Notes under the pieces: model-generated
Databases searched by the model: none
The model's input: only the letters and a program-made list of their open reading frames with translations
What the model was told of the DNA's origin: nothing
Origin: Acidaminococcaceae bacterium
GTDB taxonomy: Bacteria; Bacillota; Negativicutes; Acidaminococcales; Acidaminococcaceae
Direction of reading: 5' to 3'
DNA length: 64,000 nt
Assembly: GCA_944390935.1 (NCBI GenBank)
Contig: CALXRU010000004.1
Location: 36,929 to 100,928, forward strand
Shown here: positions 1 through 8,606 of the stretch, piece by piece
How the letters are laid out: every line of letters starts with the position of its first letter
Position numbering within the stretch: position 1 is the stretch's first letter
Made by a program: the position numbers and the translations under genes

Positions 1-186
1 CAGCATGTTCAAATAGCTTTGGCCGATAAAATACTGCTGGTAAGCCACGTTGGGGTTCCCCAGTTTAAAAATGTTTTCTGCGTTAAATTCTTCAGGCATT
101 GCTTTTTCCTGTGCCATAGCGGCATTACCTCCCATAATCATAAATGCGCAAAGTGCAAGTAATAATTTTTTAGCCTTCATCTTCAT
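1..186 (-). CDS. Secreted cupin-domain protein (partial, N-terminal part only)
   Basis: Only the first 62 codons lie in the window; the gene runs off the left edge. Two in-frame ATGs (186 and 180) follow a strong AGGAGG site. The first ~25 residues form a signal peptide (Lys-rich start, Leu/Ala/Met core, NAAMAQE cleavage region), so the protein is exported. The following stretch (NIFKLGNPNVAYQQYFIGQSYL, shown only in part: FKLGNPN then YFIGQSYLN) resembles the opening of small cupins that accompany carboxymuconolactone decarboxylases. The next gene downstream in the window encodes exactly such a decarboxylase with a nearly identical signal peptide, which supports the call. The cupin metal-binding residues are outside the window, so the family call is an inference. 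Confidence 0.6.
   Translation of the reverse strand, partial: MKMKAKKLLLALCAFMIMGGNAAMAQEKAMPEEFNAENIFKLGNPNVAYQQYFIGQSYLNML
107..132 (-). repeat. 26-bp direct repeat, copy 1 (signal-peptide coding)
   Basis: The 26 bases at 107-132 are identical to 992-1017. Both encode the C-terminal part of a signal peptide (GGNAAMAQ). The identity at DNA level, including third positions, suggests recent duplication or gene conversion of the export signal. Confidence 0.85.
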
Positions 187-243
187 AACTCCTCCTTCGT
201 AAAGCTTCCGCCTTAGGGCGGATATATTTTGCGGACGGGGATT

Positions 244-1071
244 TTATTTTGCCGGTGCCACTGCGTTAATGGCGCTGATGGCGTTAAGCGTGCGCGGATA
301 GCCGATATACGGCAGTGCGATGGTAGCGGCGTCGATTAAATCCTGACGGGTGTTGCCCACGCCGAGGTTGCTGTTAACATGCGCTTTAGCCTGCGGGTCG
401 CAGCAGCCCAGCGTAATGATGGCGGTAAAGGTTATCAGCTCGCGCTGTTTTAAATCCAGTACCTTGCGGGTGTAATAATCACCAAAGCAGTTGCCGCTGA
501 GCCAGTTGTTGATGTGCTTTTGGTCGCCCGTGCCGGAATTTGCAAAGCCGCGCATGCCTTCGCCGAAAATGGCAACCTGCGTATCTTCGCCTTTTTGTAC
601 GCGGTCGGCGTCGGTAGTGGTGCCCTGGTTGGCAAGTTCACCGATGCCTGCTTCTTCAAACGCCAGTTGCATTTCAATTAGTGCGTTTTTAGCGCGGGCA
701 AAGCCAACGTAAGGCGTGGTCTGGTAAATTGTTTCGCGGATTTCATCCGGCGTTGCGCCGGCAGCAAGCGCGCCTTTAACGTGAATGCCGATGTCCTCCG
801 GCGTAGCGTTGGCGGTTAAAACCACAATGGTTAAAAGTTCCTTCTGCGCCAGCGGCATCTGTACCTGATTGTTAACGTCGCTGTAAATAAATTTCTGCAT
901 TATGTCGCCCAGCTCCGGCGAGCCTTTGACATAGCACGGGTTTTCCGTGCCGTAAAGCGTTTTAACGGTGGCTGCGCTTTCAGCCATTCTGTCCTGTGCC
1001 ATAGCGGCATTACCTCCTATAACCATGCAGGCGCAAAGCGCCAGTAAAATTTTGGCTGTTTTCTTCATCAT
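244..1071 (-). CDS. Exported carboxymuconolactone decarboxylase (CMD) family protein, two-domain
   Basis: 275 aa with an N-terminal signal peptide ending near NAAMAQD, so a periplasmic location is expected. Two CMD/AhpD-like halves are visible: residues ~45-140 (QKELLTIVVLTA ... IRETIYQTTPYVGFARA) and ~175-270 (KQRELITFTAIITLGCC ... LIDAATIALPYIGYPR). Each has the helix pattern 'ELitf...ll' followed by 'eireti.q..pYiGfpra' typical of the family. The second half has a Cys-Cys pair but no clear AhpD CxxC, so peroxidase activity is uncertain. It lies 57 bp upstream of the exported cupin gene in the same orientation, a common CMD-cupin pairing. Substrate unknown. Confidence 0.85.
   Translation of the reverse strand: MMKKTAKILLALCACMVIGGNAAMAQDRMAESAATVKTLYGTENPCYVKGSPELGDIMQKFIYSDVNNQVQMPLAQKELLTIVVLTANATPEDIGIHVKGALAAGATPDEIRETIYQTTPYVGFARAKNALIEMQLAFEEAGIGELANQGTTTDADRVQKGEDTQVAIFGEGMRGFANSGTGDQKHINNWLSGNCFGDYYTRKVLDLKQRELITFTAIITLGCCDPQAKAHVNSNLGVGNTRQDLIDAATIALPYIGYPRTLNAISAINAVAPAK
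992..1017 (-). repeat. 26-bp direct repeat, copy 2 (signal-peptide coding)
   Basis: Second copy of the 26-base identity found at 107-132, located inside the signal peptide of the CMD-family gene. Flanking bases are similar but not identical. Confidence 0.85.
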
Positions 1072-1164
1072 AATCCCTGCCTTTTTAGCCTGCTCGGGGC
1101 AGGATTTTCTTTTGTAATTTAATCATAAAACTTGGAGGCGGCTCAAAGTCAAGAAAAATATAAA

Positions 1165-1210
1165 AAACTGCACTGCCGTTGGATTAGTTAATCCGTTGGC
1201 AATGCAGTTT
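1165..1210 (-). terminator. Rho-independent terminator of the PNPOx-like gene
   Basis: Long imperfect inverted repeat: AAACTGCA at 1165-1172 pairs with TGCAGTTT at 1203-1210 with further pairing inside. On the minus strand it is followed by a T-rich run, directly after the stop of the gene at 1222-1614. Confidence 0.75.
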
Positions 1211-1221
1211 ATTTTTTAGCC

Positions 1222-1614
1222 TTACGCCAGTTCTTTCGGTTCTTCGGTAAAGGAGCAGACGGTTGCTTTGACGTTGTCCAGATAGAACACAACCATCACG
1301 CCGTCGTCGGGATTATACATGTTTTTAAGTGCCGGCACTGCTTCCAGCATGGCAACGCGTGCTTCGCGGCGGTCATCAAATTTTGTCTCGCCGTCAAGGC
1401 GGATCCAGCTGTCCTGCCCTTTCATGGCAGAAATTTCAACTTTAGGGTTGGCAACCAGCTGTTTGTAAACATTTTTGGTGTTGGCGGTGATAAAATACAG
1501 CTTGCCTTCAAATTCGCATACAGCGCCGAAGGGGCGTACGCGCGGCTGGTCACCGTCCATGGTGGCGATGTAGAACACGCCACAGTCTTTTAAATAATCA
1601 AGTACAGCAGACAT
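1222..1614 (-). CDS. Pyridoxamine 5'-phosphate oxidase-fold (flavin-binding) protein
   Basis: 130 aa, no signal peptide, so cytoplasmic. The sequence follows the split-barrel flavin-binding pattern: LKDCGVFYIATMDGDQPRVRPFG near residues 8-30 (quoted in part: YIATMDGDQPRVRPFG), then LYFITANTKNVYKQL and NPKVEISA, which is the usual FMN-contact layout in small PNPOx-like proteins. It is far shorter than true PdxH and lacks its PLP-site C-terminus, so it is probably an FMN- or F420-type reductase-like protein and not a vitamin B6 enzyme. Single-gene unit with its own terminator downstream. Confidence 0.85.
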   Translation of the reverse strand: MSAVLDYLKDCGVFYIATMDGDQPRVRPFGAVCEFEGKLYFITANTKNVYKQLVANPKVEISAMKGQDSWIRLDGETKFDDRREARVAMLEAVPALKNMYNPDDGVMVVFYLDNVKATVCSFTEEPKELA

Positions 1615-1751
1615 TATAATTACTTCCTTTCATAAGCCGGTTTAGGTTGGCTTACGTTTTTATTATAACGCTGCCGCCGCAAAAAATAAATATATGCCCC
1701 GCATTTAAAAAATGTTATAATTAAAGGCAGAAACAATTACGGAGGTGCTTT

Positions 1752-2606
1752 ATGATACTCGGCAATCTCAGCCTGATACTTGAAGGCGGCGGCATGCGCG
1801 GCATGTTTTCGGCAGGTGTGTTTGACGCTTTTATAGAAAAAGAGCTTGTGTTCCCGCATATTGTCGGCGTGTCGGCAGGCGCCTGCAACATACTTTCGTA
1901 TATGTCCGGGCAAAAGGGGCGCACAAGGCGGATAATTGAGGATTTCGTCGGCGACGACCGCTATTGCAGCGTAAAAAACTGGCTGCGAACACGCTCACTG
2001 TTCGGCTTTGATTTTATTTTGAACGATATACCGCGCCGCCTGCTGCCGTTTGATTACGAAGCGTTTTACGATTACCCCGGCAGGTTGGAAGTCGGCACGA
2101 CGGACTGCGAAACAGGCGAATCAATCTGGTACACGCAGATGGACATGGGCAAAAACTTCACGCCGGTGCGTGCTTCGGCATCGCTGCCGTTTTTTGCGCC
2201 GGTTGTGCATTTTGATAAGCGCCGCCTGCTGGACGGTGCGCTGACCGACCCCATTCCGGTGGACCGGGGGCAAAGGGCAGGCTATGATAAATTTGTCATC
2301 GTGCTGACGCGCAACAAAGGCTACCGCAAACACCGCGCCGTGCCTTCGGCGCTGGTTAAGCTGTGGTACCCGCATTACCCGCTTTTGCAGCAGATTTTAG
2401 CGGAGCGCCCTGCCAACTACAACAAACAGCTTGAAGCAGTGGAAGCACTGGCAGAGCAGGGCAAGGCGGTAATCATCCGCCCGCAGCAGCTTTTGGAAAT
2501 TGACCGTTTGGATTTGGACAAACAAAAACTTTTGGCGCTGTATGACCACGGCTACGACTGCGGCCTTGCGGCGTGCAACGAAATTTTAAAACTGAACTAT
2601 AAATAA
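1752..2606 (+). CDS. Patatin-like phospholipase family protein
   Basis: 284 aa, cytoplasmic (no signal peptide), preceded by GGAGGTG. All patatin hallmarks are present: oxyanion loop EGGGMRG at residues ~11-17, nucleophile elbow GVSAG at ~39-43, and catalytic Asp in DGALTDPIP at ~161-169. This predicts a Ser-Asp dyad lipid acyl hydrolase. The length and C-terminal part (after ~190) resemble the YjjU-type bacterial patatins. It is followed after 10 bp by the DUF2130 gene, so both are likely one transcript. The physiological lipid substrate is not known for this group. Confidence 0.92.
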   Translation: MILGNLSLILEGGGMRGMFSAGVFDAFIEKELVFPHIVGVSAGACNILSYMSGQKGRTRRIIEDFVGDDRYCSVKNWLRTRSLFGFDFILNDIPRRLLPFDYEAFYDYPGRLEVGTTDCETGESIWYTQMDMGKNFTPVRASASLPFFAPVVHFDKRRLLDGALTDPIPVDRGQRAGYDKFVIVLTRNKGYRKHRAVPSALVKLWYPHYPLLQQILAERPANYNKQLEAVEALAEQGKAVIIRPQQLLEIDRLDLDKQKLLALYDHGYDCGLAACNEILKLNYK

Positions 2607-2616
2607 GGAGAACACA

Positions 2617-3930
2617 ATGCAGGAAATAAAATGCCCCAAGTGCGGCGAGGTGTTTCAGGTTGACGAAACGGGTTACGCCGCGATTGTAAAACAGGTTAGG
2701 GACAGGGAATTTACCAAAGAGATACAGGAGCGCCTGGCGCAGTTTCAGACGGAAAAGGAAAGCGCCGTGACGCTTGCCAAAACGGCGACGGCAAAGGCTT
2801 ATGACGTTGCGCTTGCCAAAAAGGCGATGGAAATTAACGATTTGAAAAACCAGCTTGATATGCAGAAGGTGGCTCAGGCTTCCAGCTTGCAGGAGGCGCT
2901 GAACAAAAAAGAGCTGGAGCTGGCGCAGAAGGAGCAGCAGATTGCCGAATTAACCGCGCGCCTGCAAAGCAGCGAAACGGCGAAGGAGCTGGCGGTGAAC
3001 AAAGTCATCAGCGAAAAGCAGCAGGAGCTGTTCAATAAAGAACAGAACATTCTGCAGCTGACCTCGCAGGTGGAAAACAGCAAAAAGGAAAGCGCTATCC
3101 GCGAGCAGAACATCATCAGCACCTACGAAGAAAAGCTGAAATTTAAAGATGAGGAGATTGAACGCTATAAAGATTTCAAACTGCGCCAATCTACTAAGAT
3201 GGTCGGCGAAAGCCTTGAGCAGCATTGCGAAATTGAGTTTAACAAGCTGCGCGCGACGGGCTTCCAGAACGCTTATTTTGAAAAGGACAACGATGCCCGC
3301 ACCGGCAGCAAGGGTGACTACATCTACCGCGAGGCTGACGAGGACGGTACGGAGTTTATTTCCATTATGTTTGAGATGAAGAACGAAATGGACGCGACAG
3401 CGACGAAGAAGAAAAATGAGGACTTTTTTAAGGAACTGGACAAGGATCGCCGCGAAAAGAACTGCGAATACGCCGTGCTGGTTTCGATGCTGGAGAGCGA
3501 AAGCGAACTGTACAACACCGGCATCGTCGATGTCAGCTACCGTTACCCCAAAATGTACGTCATCCGCCCGCAGTTTTTCATCCCCATCATCACGCTTCTG
3601 CGCAACGCGGCGCAGAACTCGCTGGAATACCGTAAGGAATTAAGCGTTATCAAAACGCAGAACATTGATATTTCCAACTTTGAAAATGATTTGAACGAGT
3701 TTAAGGATAAGTTCTCGCGCAATTACCGCCTTGCCAGCGAAAAATTTAAAAAGGCGATTGAGGAAATCGACAAAACCATCGACCATTTGCAGAAAACCAA
3801 AGAGGCATTGATGTCGTCGGAGAACAATCTGCGCCTTGCTAACAACAAAGCCGAGGATTTAAGCATTAAACGCCTGACGCGCAACAATCCCACCATGGCC
3901 GCCAAATTTGCGGAACTTGACGAAGATTAA
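2617..3930 (+). CDS. DUF2130 domain-containing protein with coiled coil
   Basis: 437 aa. It begins with a zinc-ribbon-like KCPKCGEVF motif at residues ~4-12 (the residues read [10 protein letters not shown]), followed by a long charged heptad region (~40-190) predicted as coiled coil, then the conserved DUF2130 core (~200-330) with acidic and basic conserved residues ([30 protein letters not shown]). The C-terminus is again helical. DUF2130 has been linked by others to nuclease-like folds, but I see no way to assign function from sequence. It follows the patatin gene by 10 bp and ends at a strong terminator. Confidence 0.88.
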   Translation: MQEIKCPKCGEVFQVDETGYAAIVKQVRDREFTKEIQERLAQFQTEKESAVTLAKTATAKAYDVALAKKAMEINDLKNQLDMQKVAQASSLQEALNKKELELAQKEQQIAELTARLQSSETAKELAVNKVISEKQQELFNKEQNILQLTSQVENSKKESAIREQNIISTYEEKLKFKDEEIERYKDFKLRQSTKMVGESLEQHCEIEFNKLRATGFQNAYFEKDNDARTGSKGDYIYREADEDGTEFISIMFEMKNEMDATATKKKNEDFFKELDKDRREKNCEYAVLVSMLESESELYNTGIVDVSYRYPKMYVIRPQFFIPIITLLRNAAQNSLEYRKELSVIKTQNIDISNFENDLNEFKDKFSRNYRLASEKFKKAIEEIDKTIDHLQKTKEALMSSENNLRLANNKAEDLSIKRLTRNNPTMAAKFAELDED

Positions 3931-3986
3931 AAATAAAAACTGCCTTTGCACATCGGCGTAAGCCGTTACAAAAGCAGGCAAAACAA

Positions 3987-4024
3987 AAATCCCCTGAGGA
4001 AATTCCCCGGGGGATTTATTTTTT
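3987..4024. terminator. Bidirectional terminator between DUF2130 gene and tRNA-Ala
   Basis: AAATCCCC (3987-3994) pairs with GGGGATTT (4010-4017). T-rich tails lie on both sides, so it can end both the rightward DUF2130 transcript and the leftward tRNA transcript. Confidence 0.85.
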
Positions 4025-4026
4025 AT

Positions 4027-4102
4027 TGGTGGAGACGAAGGGGATTGAACCCTCGGCCTTACGGATGCGAACCGTACGCTCTCCCAGCTGAGCTACGTCC
4101 CC
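4027..4102 (-). tRNA. tRNA-Ala (anticodon CGC), CCA encoded
   Basis: 76 nt on the minus strand fold as a full cloverleaf: acceptor GGGGACG / CGTCTCC, D-arm GCTC...GAGC, anticodon stem TACGG / CCGTA with loop TTCGCAT (anticodon CGC, codon GCG), T-arm GAGGG-TTCAATC-CCCTT. The acceptor contains the G3:U70 pair that is the identity element for alanine. Discriminator A and an encoded CCA end complete the gene. Confidence 0.95.
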
Positions 4103-4114
4103 GTTGATAGTATT

Positions 4115-4143
4115 AGTATAGCACTTTGCGCGTCGGCGTACAA
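4115..4143 (-). promoter_or_regulatory. Sigma-70-type promoter for tRNA-Ala
   Basis: On the minus strand TTGTAC (4138-4143), 17-base spacer, TATACT (4115-4120). The -10 ends 12 bases before the mature tRNA 5' end. It lies between cca and the tRNA, so the tRNA need not depend on cca transcription. Confidence 0.7.
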
Positions 4144-4153
4144 TAGGCGCGGC

Positions 4154-5653
4154 TTAATTTTCTGCCGTTTCCGTTTTGCTGCGGCGGTGCCTGGCCGCTG
4201 CTAGAAGTTCATCACGGCTGTTATTTAAGTTGCCGCTCTGCACGCGCGCCAACAGGTATTTTAAATACGCGCCGGTTTCTTCCGGCGGCACTGTTCCGTG
4301 CAAGTCCGCGCCGCTGATTGCCAAATCCGAAGTATGCACCGGCATTTTGGTGCGCGCCAGTTCGATAACGGCGTCTGCCAGCTCGCGTCCTTCCGCCATC
4401 AGCTGCGGGTTCTTGCCCGCGTGCGTTGCGCCCATGTCCGCCAGAAACACTTCTTTCAGCTGCGTAAACGCTTCCGTCAAATCCTTTTCGGTGCGGAACT
4501 CGCCGCTTGCAGCTTCCGCCCGTACCCAGCGCATCAGCGTGCGCTCCTTGGTAAACATCATCGGCGCAAAGCGCATGTGGCGCGATACCAGCCAGACCAC
4601 GCGCTTTTTAAAATCTTTCGGGTAACGCAGGCGCGTTAAAAGTTCTTCCGCCATGACAGCGCTTAATGCTTCGTGCCCGTGGTCGCTCGGCGAACCGTCC
4701 GGGTGCGTGCCGCGGATGCCGGGCATGCCTTTGCCAAGGTCATGCAGCAGCATCGCCCAGCGGATAGTTAAATCGCGCGGACTGTTATCGACGGCGGCCA
4801 GCGTGTGTTCCCAAGCATTGTAGCAATGGAAGCGCCTGTTTTGCGGCAATCCTGCCAGATGGCGCAGCTCCGGCAGGATTGCGATTTCCGTATAGCTGCC
4901 GCCTTCTTTTATGCGGCAATGTGCGTCTGTCAGCCCCGTTGCCATTAAAAGCATTAAACCGTGCCCGGCGTACTCGCTGAGCAAAAGCTTATCCAGTTCG
5001 GTGCGCACGCGCTCCAGCGAAAGCCCGGCGCAGCGTTCAACCGGGAACTTAAAATTCTGTGGCAAGTAATAGGGCGTGCCTTCTTCGCCAAAGGGCGGCA
5101 GCAAACCGTCTCCCTGCACATAAGTAAAGCCAAGCTGCCCCACAAAACGGCAGGCGCGCAGCATGCGCAATGCGTCCTCGCTGTAGCGTGTCTGCGCATC
5201 ACCGACGGTGCGCAAAATTTTTTTCGCCAAATCCTCCTGTCCGCAGTGATAATCGTAAATCTTGCCGTCCGCGTCCATCACCATGGCGTTAACGGTAAAA
5301 TCGCGGCGGCTTAAATCATCGCGCAGCGACTTGCTGAACCACACCTTCTCCGGCTTGTGGGCGTCGCTGCCGTAGCTTTCGCCGCGGAAGGTCGTTATCT
5401 CCACATTGTGTCCTTCGATAACGGCGACAACGCAGCCAAAGTTCTGCCCCAAGTTATCAACCGTTTTAATGTCGTGCGCTTTGCAAACGGCGGCAGTTTC
5501 TTCCGGCAATGCGCTTGTCGTAGCGTCAAAATCGCCGGGCGGCCGCCCCAAAAGCAAATCGCGCACAGCGCCGCCGGCAATATAAGCCTCATAACCGGCA
5601 GCGTTCAGCACGTTCAATATTTTTTTGGCGTAAGGGGGGATAGCATATTTCAT
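4154..5653 (-). CDS. cca: CCA-adding tRNA nucleotidyltransferase with HD domain
   Basis: 499 aa. N-terminal class II nucleotidyltransferase head: GGAVRDLLLGR at ~27-37, then the catalytic DFD of GDFDATTS, RRDFTVNAM at ~115-123, and EDALRMLRACRF for the neck region. A C-terminal HD domain is present (H of WEHTLAAV, and LLHDLGKG near residue 305). The protein adds or repairs the 3'-terminal CCA of tRNAs; the HD part may give phosphohydrolase activity. The gene lies directly upstream of a tRNA gene that already encodes CCA, so the main role here would be repair or service to other tRNAs. A C6 run sits in codons 5-7 (IPPY). Confidence 0.95.
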   Translation of the reverse strand: MKYAIPPYAKKILNVLNAAGYEAYIAGGAVRDLLLGRPPGDFDATTSALPEETAAVCKAHDIKTVDNLGQNFGCVVAVIEGHNVEITTFRGESYGSDAHKPEKVWFSKSLRDDLSRRDFTVNAMVMDADGKIYDYHCGQEDLAKKILRTVGDAQTRYSEDALRMLRACRFVGQLGFTYVQGDGLLPPFGEEGTPYYLPQNFKFPVERCAGLSLERVRTELDKLLLSEYAGHGLMLLMATGLTDAHCRIKEGGSYTEIAILPELRHLAGLPQNRRFHCYNAWEHTLAAVDNSPRDLTIRWAMLLHDLGKGMPGIRGTHPDGSPSDHGHEALSAVMAEELLTRLRYPKDFKKRVVWLVSRHMRFAPMMFTKERTLMRWVRAEAASGEFRTEKDLTEAFTQLKEVFLADMGATHAGKNPQLMAEGRELADAVIELARTKMPVHTSDLAISGADLHGTVPPEETGAYLKYLLARVQSGNLNNSRDELLAAARHRRSKTETAEN

Positions 5654-5752
5654 AAAAACCTCATTTAATATTTTGGAAACATAGTTATATAACTATTATA
5701 TATTTTAACAAAGTAATAGTATAGCTTGATTCTAAAAAATTTTTAAAACTAC

Positions 5753-5781
5753 TTTACAAATCTTATTTTGTATGCTAAACT
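5753..5781 (+). promoter_or_regulatory. Promoter of the toxin-antitoxin pair
   Basis: TTTACA (5753-5758), 17-base spacer, TAAACT (5776-5781), 60 bp ahead of the antitoxin start. The region between cca and this operon is very AT-rich. Confidence 0.55.
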
Positions 5782-5840
5782 TTTGTATGTTCTTTGTCAT
5801 GAATAATGGCTAGGAAATTTGATGAGAAGGGAGGAAGAGC

Positions 5841-6107
5841 ATGGTTTATATCGAGCCCGCAACGCGTTTGCGTACCGATTATAACAGGATTGCTGATTTA
5901 GCACGCAGAACGGCTGAGCCGGTTTATATTACAAGAAACGGCACGACCGAAGTAGTGGTAATGGACATTAAAGCATTCCAGCAACGTGAGCTTGTGCTTA
6001 AGCTTGGCAACGTTGTTTTGGAAGGCGAACTTAAAAGGCGGAACGGTACTGCCACACTCAGTATAGAAGAAATGGAAGCTCTGTTAAAGAAATATGCTGA
6101 GGGCTGA
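5841..6107 (+). CDS. Phd/YefM-family antitoxin
   Basis: 88 aa, preceded by GGGAGGAAGAGC. The N-terminal half shows the Phd/YefM DNA-binding fold pattern (TDYNRIADLARRTAEPVYITRNG ... VVVMDI; read in short pieces: YNRIADLAR, PVYITRNGT, VVVMDIKAF). The C-terminal ~35 residues are charged and would wrap the toxin. As in other type II systems the antitoxin gene comes first, and the toxin start region overlaps its end. It would bind and neutralise the RelE/ParE-type toxin and repress the shared promoter. Confidence 0.88.
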   Translation: MVYIEPATRLRTDYNRIADLARRTAEPVYITRNGTTEVVVMDIKAFQQRELVLKLGNVVLEGELKRRNGTATLSIEEMEALLKKYAEG

Positions 6108-6111
6108 AACT

Positions 6112-6414
6112 GTGGTGAAATTTATGCCGCGCGCCGTGGAAGACCTTAGCAATATCACGGCTTACTGGCAGCGAAACATAACGCAGGAAGAAGCACAGAA
6201 AATTACTACTAAAATACTGCGCGATTTAAAAGAATTGGCATTGTTTTATCCGGCAGCAAACATTATTCGCTACGAGCCGTTAAAAAGCCAGTCCTTCAGA
6301 TTTTTCAGAAGCGCACCCTATGTGTGCATTTGCAAGAAGATAGAAAACATTATATATGTCTATCATATTGCACATGAAGATGGCGAATATCCGGATATCT
6401 TTATGCGCAGGTAA
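6112..6414 (+). CDS. RelE/ParE-family toxin
   Basis: About 100 aa. An ATG at 6094 overlaps the antitoxin by 14 bases, but the GTG codons at 6112/6115 follow a GAGGG site at good spacing and I prefer them. The ParE/RelE fold is recognisable: KFMPRAVEDLSNITAYW (start helix), a middle helix with KILRDLKELALFYPAAN, and C-terminal strands FRFFRSAPYVCICKK and IIYVYHIAHEDGEYPDIF. Basic and aromatic residues near the C-terminus are compatible with either RelE-type mRNA cleavage or ParE-type gyrase poisoning; I cannot separate the two. It ends just before a strong terminator. Confidence 0.85.
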   Translation: MVKFMPRAVEDLSNITAYWQRNITQEEAQKITTKILRDLKELALFYPAANIIRYEPLKSQSFRFFRSAPYVCICKKIENIIYVYHIAHEDGEYPDIFMRR

Positions 6415-6420
6415 AAGAAA

Positions 6421-6465
6421 AACAGCAGTACTCTGATTTTCAGGTCAGGGTACTGCTGTTTTTTA
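6421..6465 (+). terminator. Terminator of the toxin-antitoxin operon
   Basis: AACAGCAGTAC at 6421-6431 pairs with GTACTGCTGTT, with extra CTGA/TCAG pairing inside, followed by a T run. Confidence 0.9.
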
Positions 6466-6558
6466 CTGATAAAAATTAAAGATTGCTGATAATATCTCAC
6501 GAAAATCATAAAATACGCCGCAAATTTTATAAAAAAGAGCTGTACTTACGCAAAACTT

Positions 6559-6587
6559 TTGCGAAACGCCGCAGAATGTGATAAAAT
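6559..6587 (+). promoter_or_regulatory. Promoter of metG
   Basis: TTGCGA (6559-6564), 17-base spacer, TAAAAT (6582-6587), 60 bp before the metG start. I see no T-box-like specifier structure in the short leader. Confidence 0.6.
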
Positions 6588-6646
6588 TACAAAAGAATTC
6601 CTTTAAAAAAGCAAAACAAAATTAACATAAAAGAAGGGAAAGCCAG

Positions 6647-8605
6647 ATGAGTAAAAACAGCTTCTATATTACTACTCCGATTTATTATCCGAGCGATAAT
6701 CTGCATATCGGCCACGCGTACTGTACGACGATTGCCGATACTGTTGCCCGCTATCACCGCGCCAAAGGCGAGGATGTTTTCTTCCTGACCGGCAGCGATG
6801 AACACGGCCTGAAAATTCAGCGCAAGGCTGCCGAAAAAGGCGTTACGCCGATTGAATATGTCGACGGCATTGTTGCCAACTTTAAAAAGCTGTGGAAGAT
6901 GCTGAACATCTCCAACAACGATTTTATCCGCACCAGCGAGGAACGCCACCACAAGGTTGTGCAGGCGGTACTGCAAAAAATTTACGAGCAGGGCGATATT
7001 TACAAAAAGAATTATGAAGGTTTGTACTGCGTTCCTTGCGAATCGTACTGGCTGGAGCGCCAGCTTGTTGACGGCAACTGCCCGGACTGCGGACGCCCGG
7101 TAGAAAAGATGGCTGAGGAAAGCTATTTCTTCAAACTGTCCAAGTATCAGGACAGAATTCTGGAATACATCGAAACGCATCCTGATTTCATCCAGCCGGT
7201 TTCGCGCCGCAACGAAATGATTAACTTCATTAAACAGGGGCTTGAAGATTTGTGCATTACCCGCACGACCTTTGACTGGGGTATTCCCGTGCCGTTCGAC
7301 CCGAAACACGTTGTTTATGTTTGGTTTGACGCGCTTTTGAACTACTTCACCGCTATCGGCTACGGCACGGATGAAGAAAAGTTCCATAAATTCTGGCCTG
7401 CCAACATTCATCTGGTTGGCAAGGAGATAGTTCGCTTCCATAGTATTATCTGGCCGATTATGCTGATGGCTATGGGCGAAGAACTGCCGAAACAGGTTTA
7501 CGGCCACGGCTGGCTGGTTGTTGACGGCGACAAAATGTCCAAGTCCAAGGGCAACGTAATTGACCCGATTGCGCTGATTGACGAGTTTGGCCCGGATGCC
7601 ATCCGTTACTTCCTGCTGCGCGAAATTGCGCTGGGCAGTGACGGCAACTTCTCGCGCGACGCGCTGATTAACCGCATTAACGCAGACCTTGCCAACGACC
7701 TTGGTAACCTGCTGCACCGCACTGTAAGCATGATTGAAAAATATCACGGCGGCGTTGTAACGCACAAAGAAGGCACGGAAGCTGTCGATAAGGATTTTAT
7801 CGCGCTGGTTAACGAAACCGTTGCCAATTACAAAGACGACATGGACCACATGGAGCTGAATCAGGCTATTAAAGACGTTTGGGCGCTGATTGGCCGTGCC
7901 AACAAATATATTGATGAAACAGCGCCGTGGATTTTGGCGAAAGACCCCGCGCAGGCAGAGCGTTTGCAGGCAGTTATGTACAACCTTGCCGAAGCGCTGC
8001 GCATTGTGGCGATTTTGATTGCTCCGTTTGTACCCGTTACCGCACCGAAAATTTACGAACAGCTGGGCCTTGGCAAACCGGAAAGCTTTTTGCTGGCTGA
8101 CGCCGAATGGGGCAAGCTGGCAACCGGCACCAAAGTGCAGAAGGGCGATCCGCTGTTCCCGCGCATTGAAGTAACCGAAGACGGCGACACCGTAATTGCC
8201 GCAACCAAAAAAACTGCTGCCAAACCTGCCAAGGCAGAAGCACCGAAAGCAGAAGCAAAAAAAGCAGCACCGGCAGCAGCCGATGAAATTACTATTGAAG
8301 ATTTTGCCAAGCTCGACCTGCGTGTGGCAACGATTGTAGCGGCAGAACGCGTGCCGAAAACCGATAAACTGCTGAAAATTCAGGTAAAAATCGGCGATGA
8401 GGAACGTACCATTGTCAGCGGCATTGCCCAGCATTACGAGCCGGAAGCATTGATTGGCAGAAACGTTATCGTTATTGCCAACCTTAAGCCTGCCAAACTG
8501 CGCGGAATTGAAAGCCGCGGCATGGTTCTGGCTGCCAGCGACGGTGAAGGCAACCTGGTACTGGCAGACGCACCGGGCATTGCCAGCGGTAGCAAGGTGA
8601 AATAA
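6647..8605 (+). CDS. metG: Methionyl-tRNA synthetase
   Basis: 652 aa class I synthetase charging tRNA-Met. HIGH motif is present as HIGHAY (~21-26) and the KMSKS loop as KMSKSKGN (~297-304). A four-Cys zinc knuckle (CVPC ... CPDC) lies at ~126-147. The anticodon-binding helical domain follows, then an Ala/Lys-rich linker (~525-545) and a C-terminal EMAP/Trbp111-type tRNA-binding domain from ITIEDFAKLDLRVATIV to the end, which dimerises and raises tRNA affinity. It heads the conserved metG-tatD-3D-rnmV-ksgA order known from Bacillus; tatD starts one base after the stop. Confidence 0.97.
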   Translation: MSKNSFYITTPIYYPSDNLHIGHAYCTTIADTVARYHRAKGEDVFFLTGSDEHGLKIQRKAAEKGVTPIEYVDGIVANFKKLWKMLNISNNDFIRTSEERHHKVVQAVLQKIYEQGDIYKKNYEGLYCVPCESYWLERQLVDGNCPDCGRPVEKMAEESYFFKLSKYQDRILEYIETHPDFIQPVSRRNEMINFIKQGLEDLCITRTTFDWGIPVPFDPKHVVYVWFDALLNYFTAIGYGTDEEKFHKFWPANIHLVGKEIVRFHSIIWPIMLMAMGEELPKQVYGHGWLVVDGDKMSKSKGNVIDPIALIDEFGPDAIRYFLLREIALGSDGNFSRDALINRINADLANDLGNLLHRTVSMIEKYHGGVVTHKEGTEAVDKDFIALVNETVANYKDDMDHMELNQAIKDVWALIGRANKYIDETAPWILAKDPAQAERLQAVMYNLAEALRIVAILIAPFVPVTAPKIYEQLGLGKPESFLLADAEWGKLATGTKVQKGDPLFPRIEVTEDGDTVIAATKKTAAKPAKAEAPKAEAKKAAPAAADEITIEDFAKLDLRVATIVAAERVPKTDKLLKIQVKIGDEERTIVSGIAQHYEPEALIGRNVIVIANLKPAKLRGIESRGMVLAASDGEGNLVLADAPGIASGSKVK

Positions 8606-8606
8606 A

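Noticed and set aside
5634..5639. G6 run in cca, and similar G6 runs at 15568-15573 (potA) and 49582-49587 (ribosome-binding site)
   Set aside because: Only six long, in housekeeping or transport genes or a Shine-Dalgarno region, and all frames are intact; not counted as phase-variation tracts.
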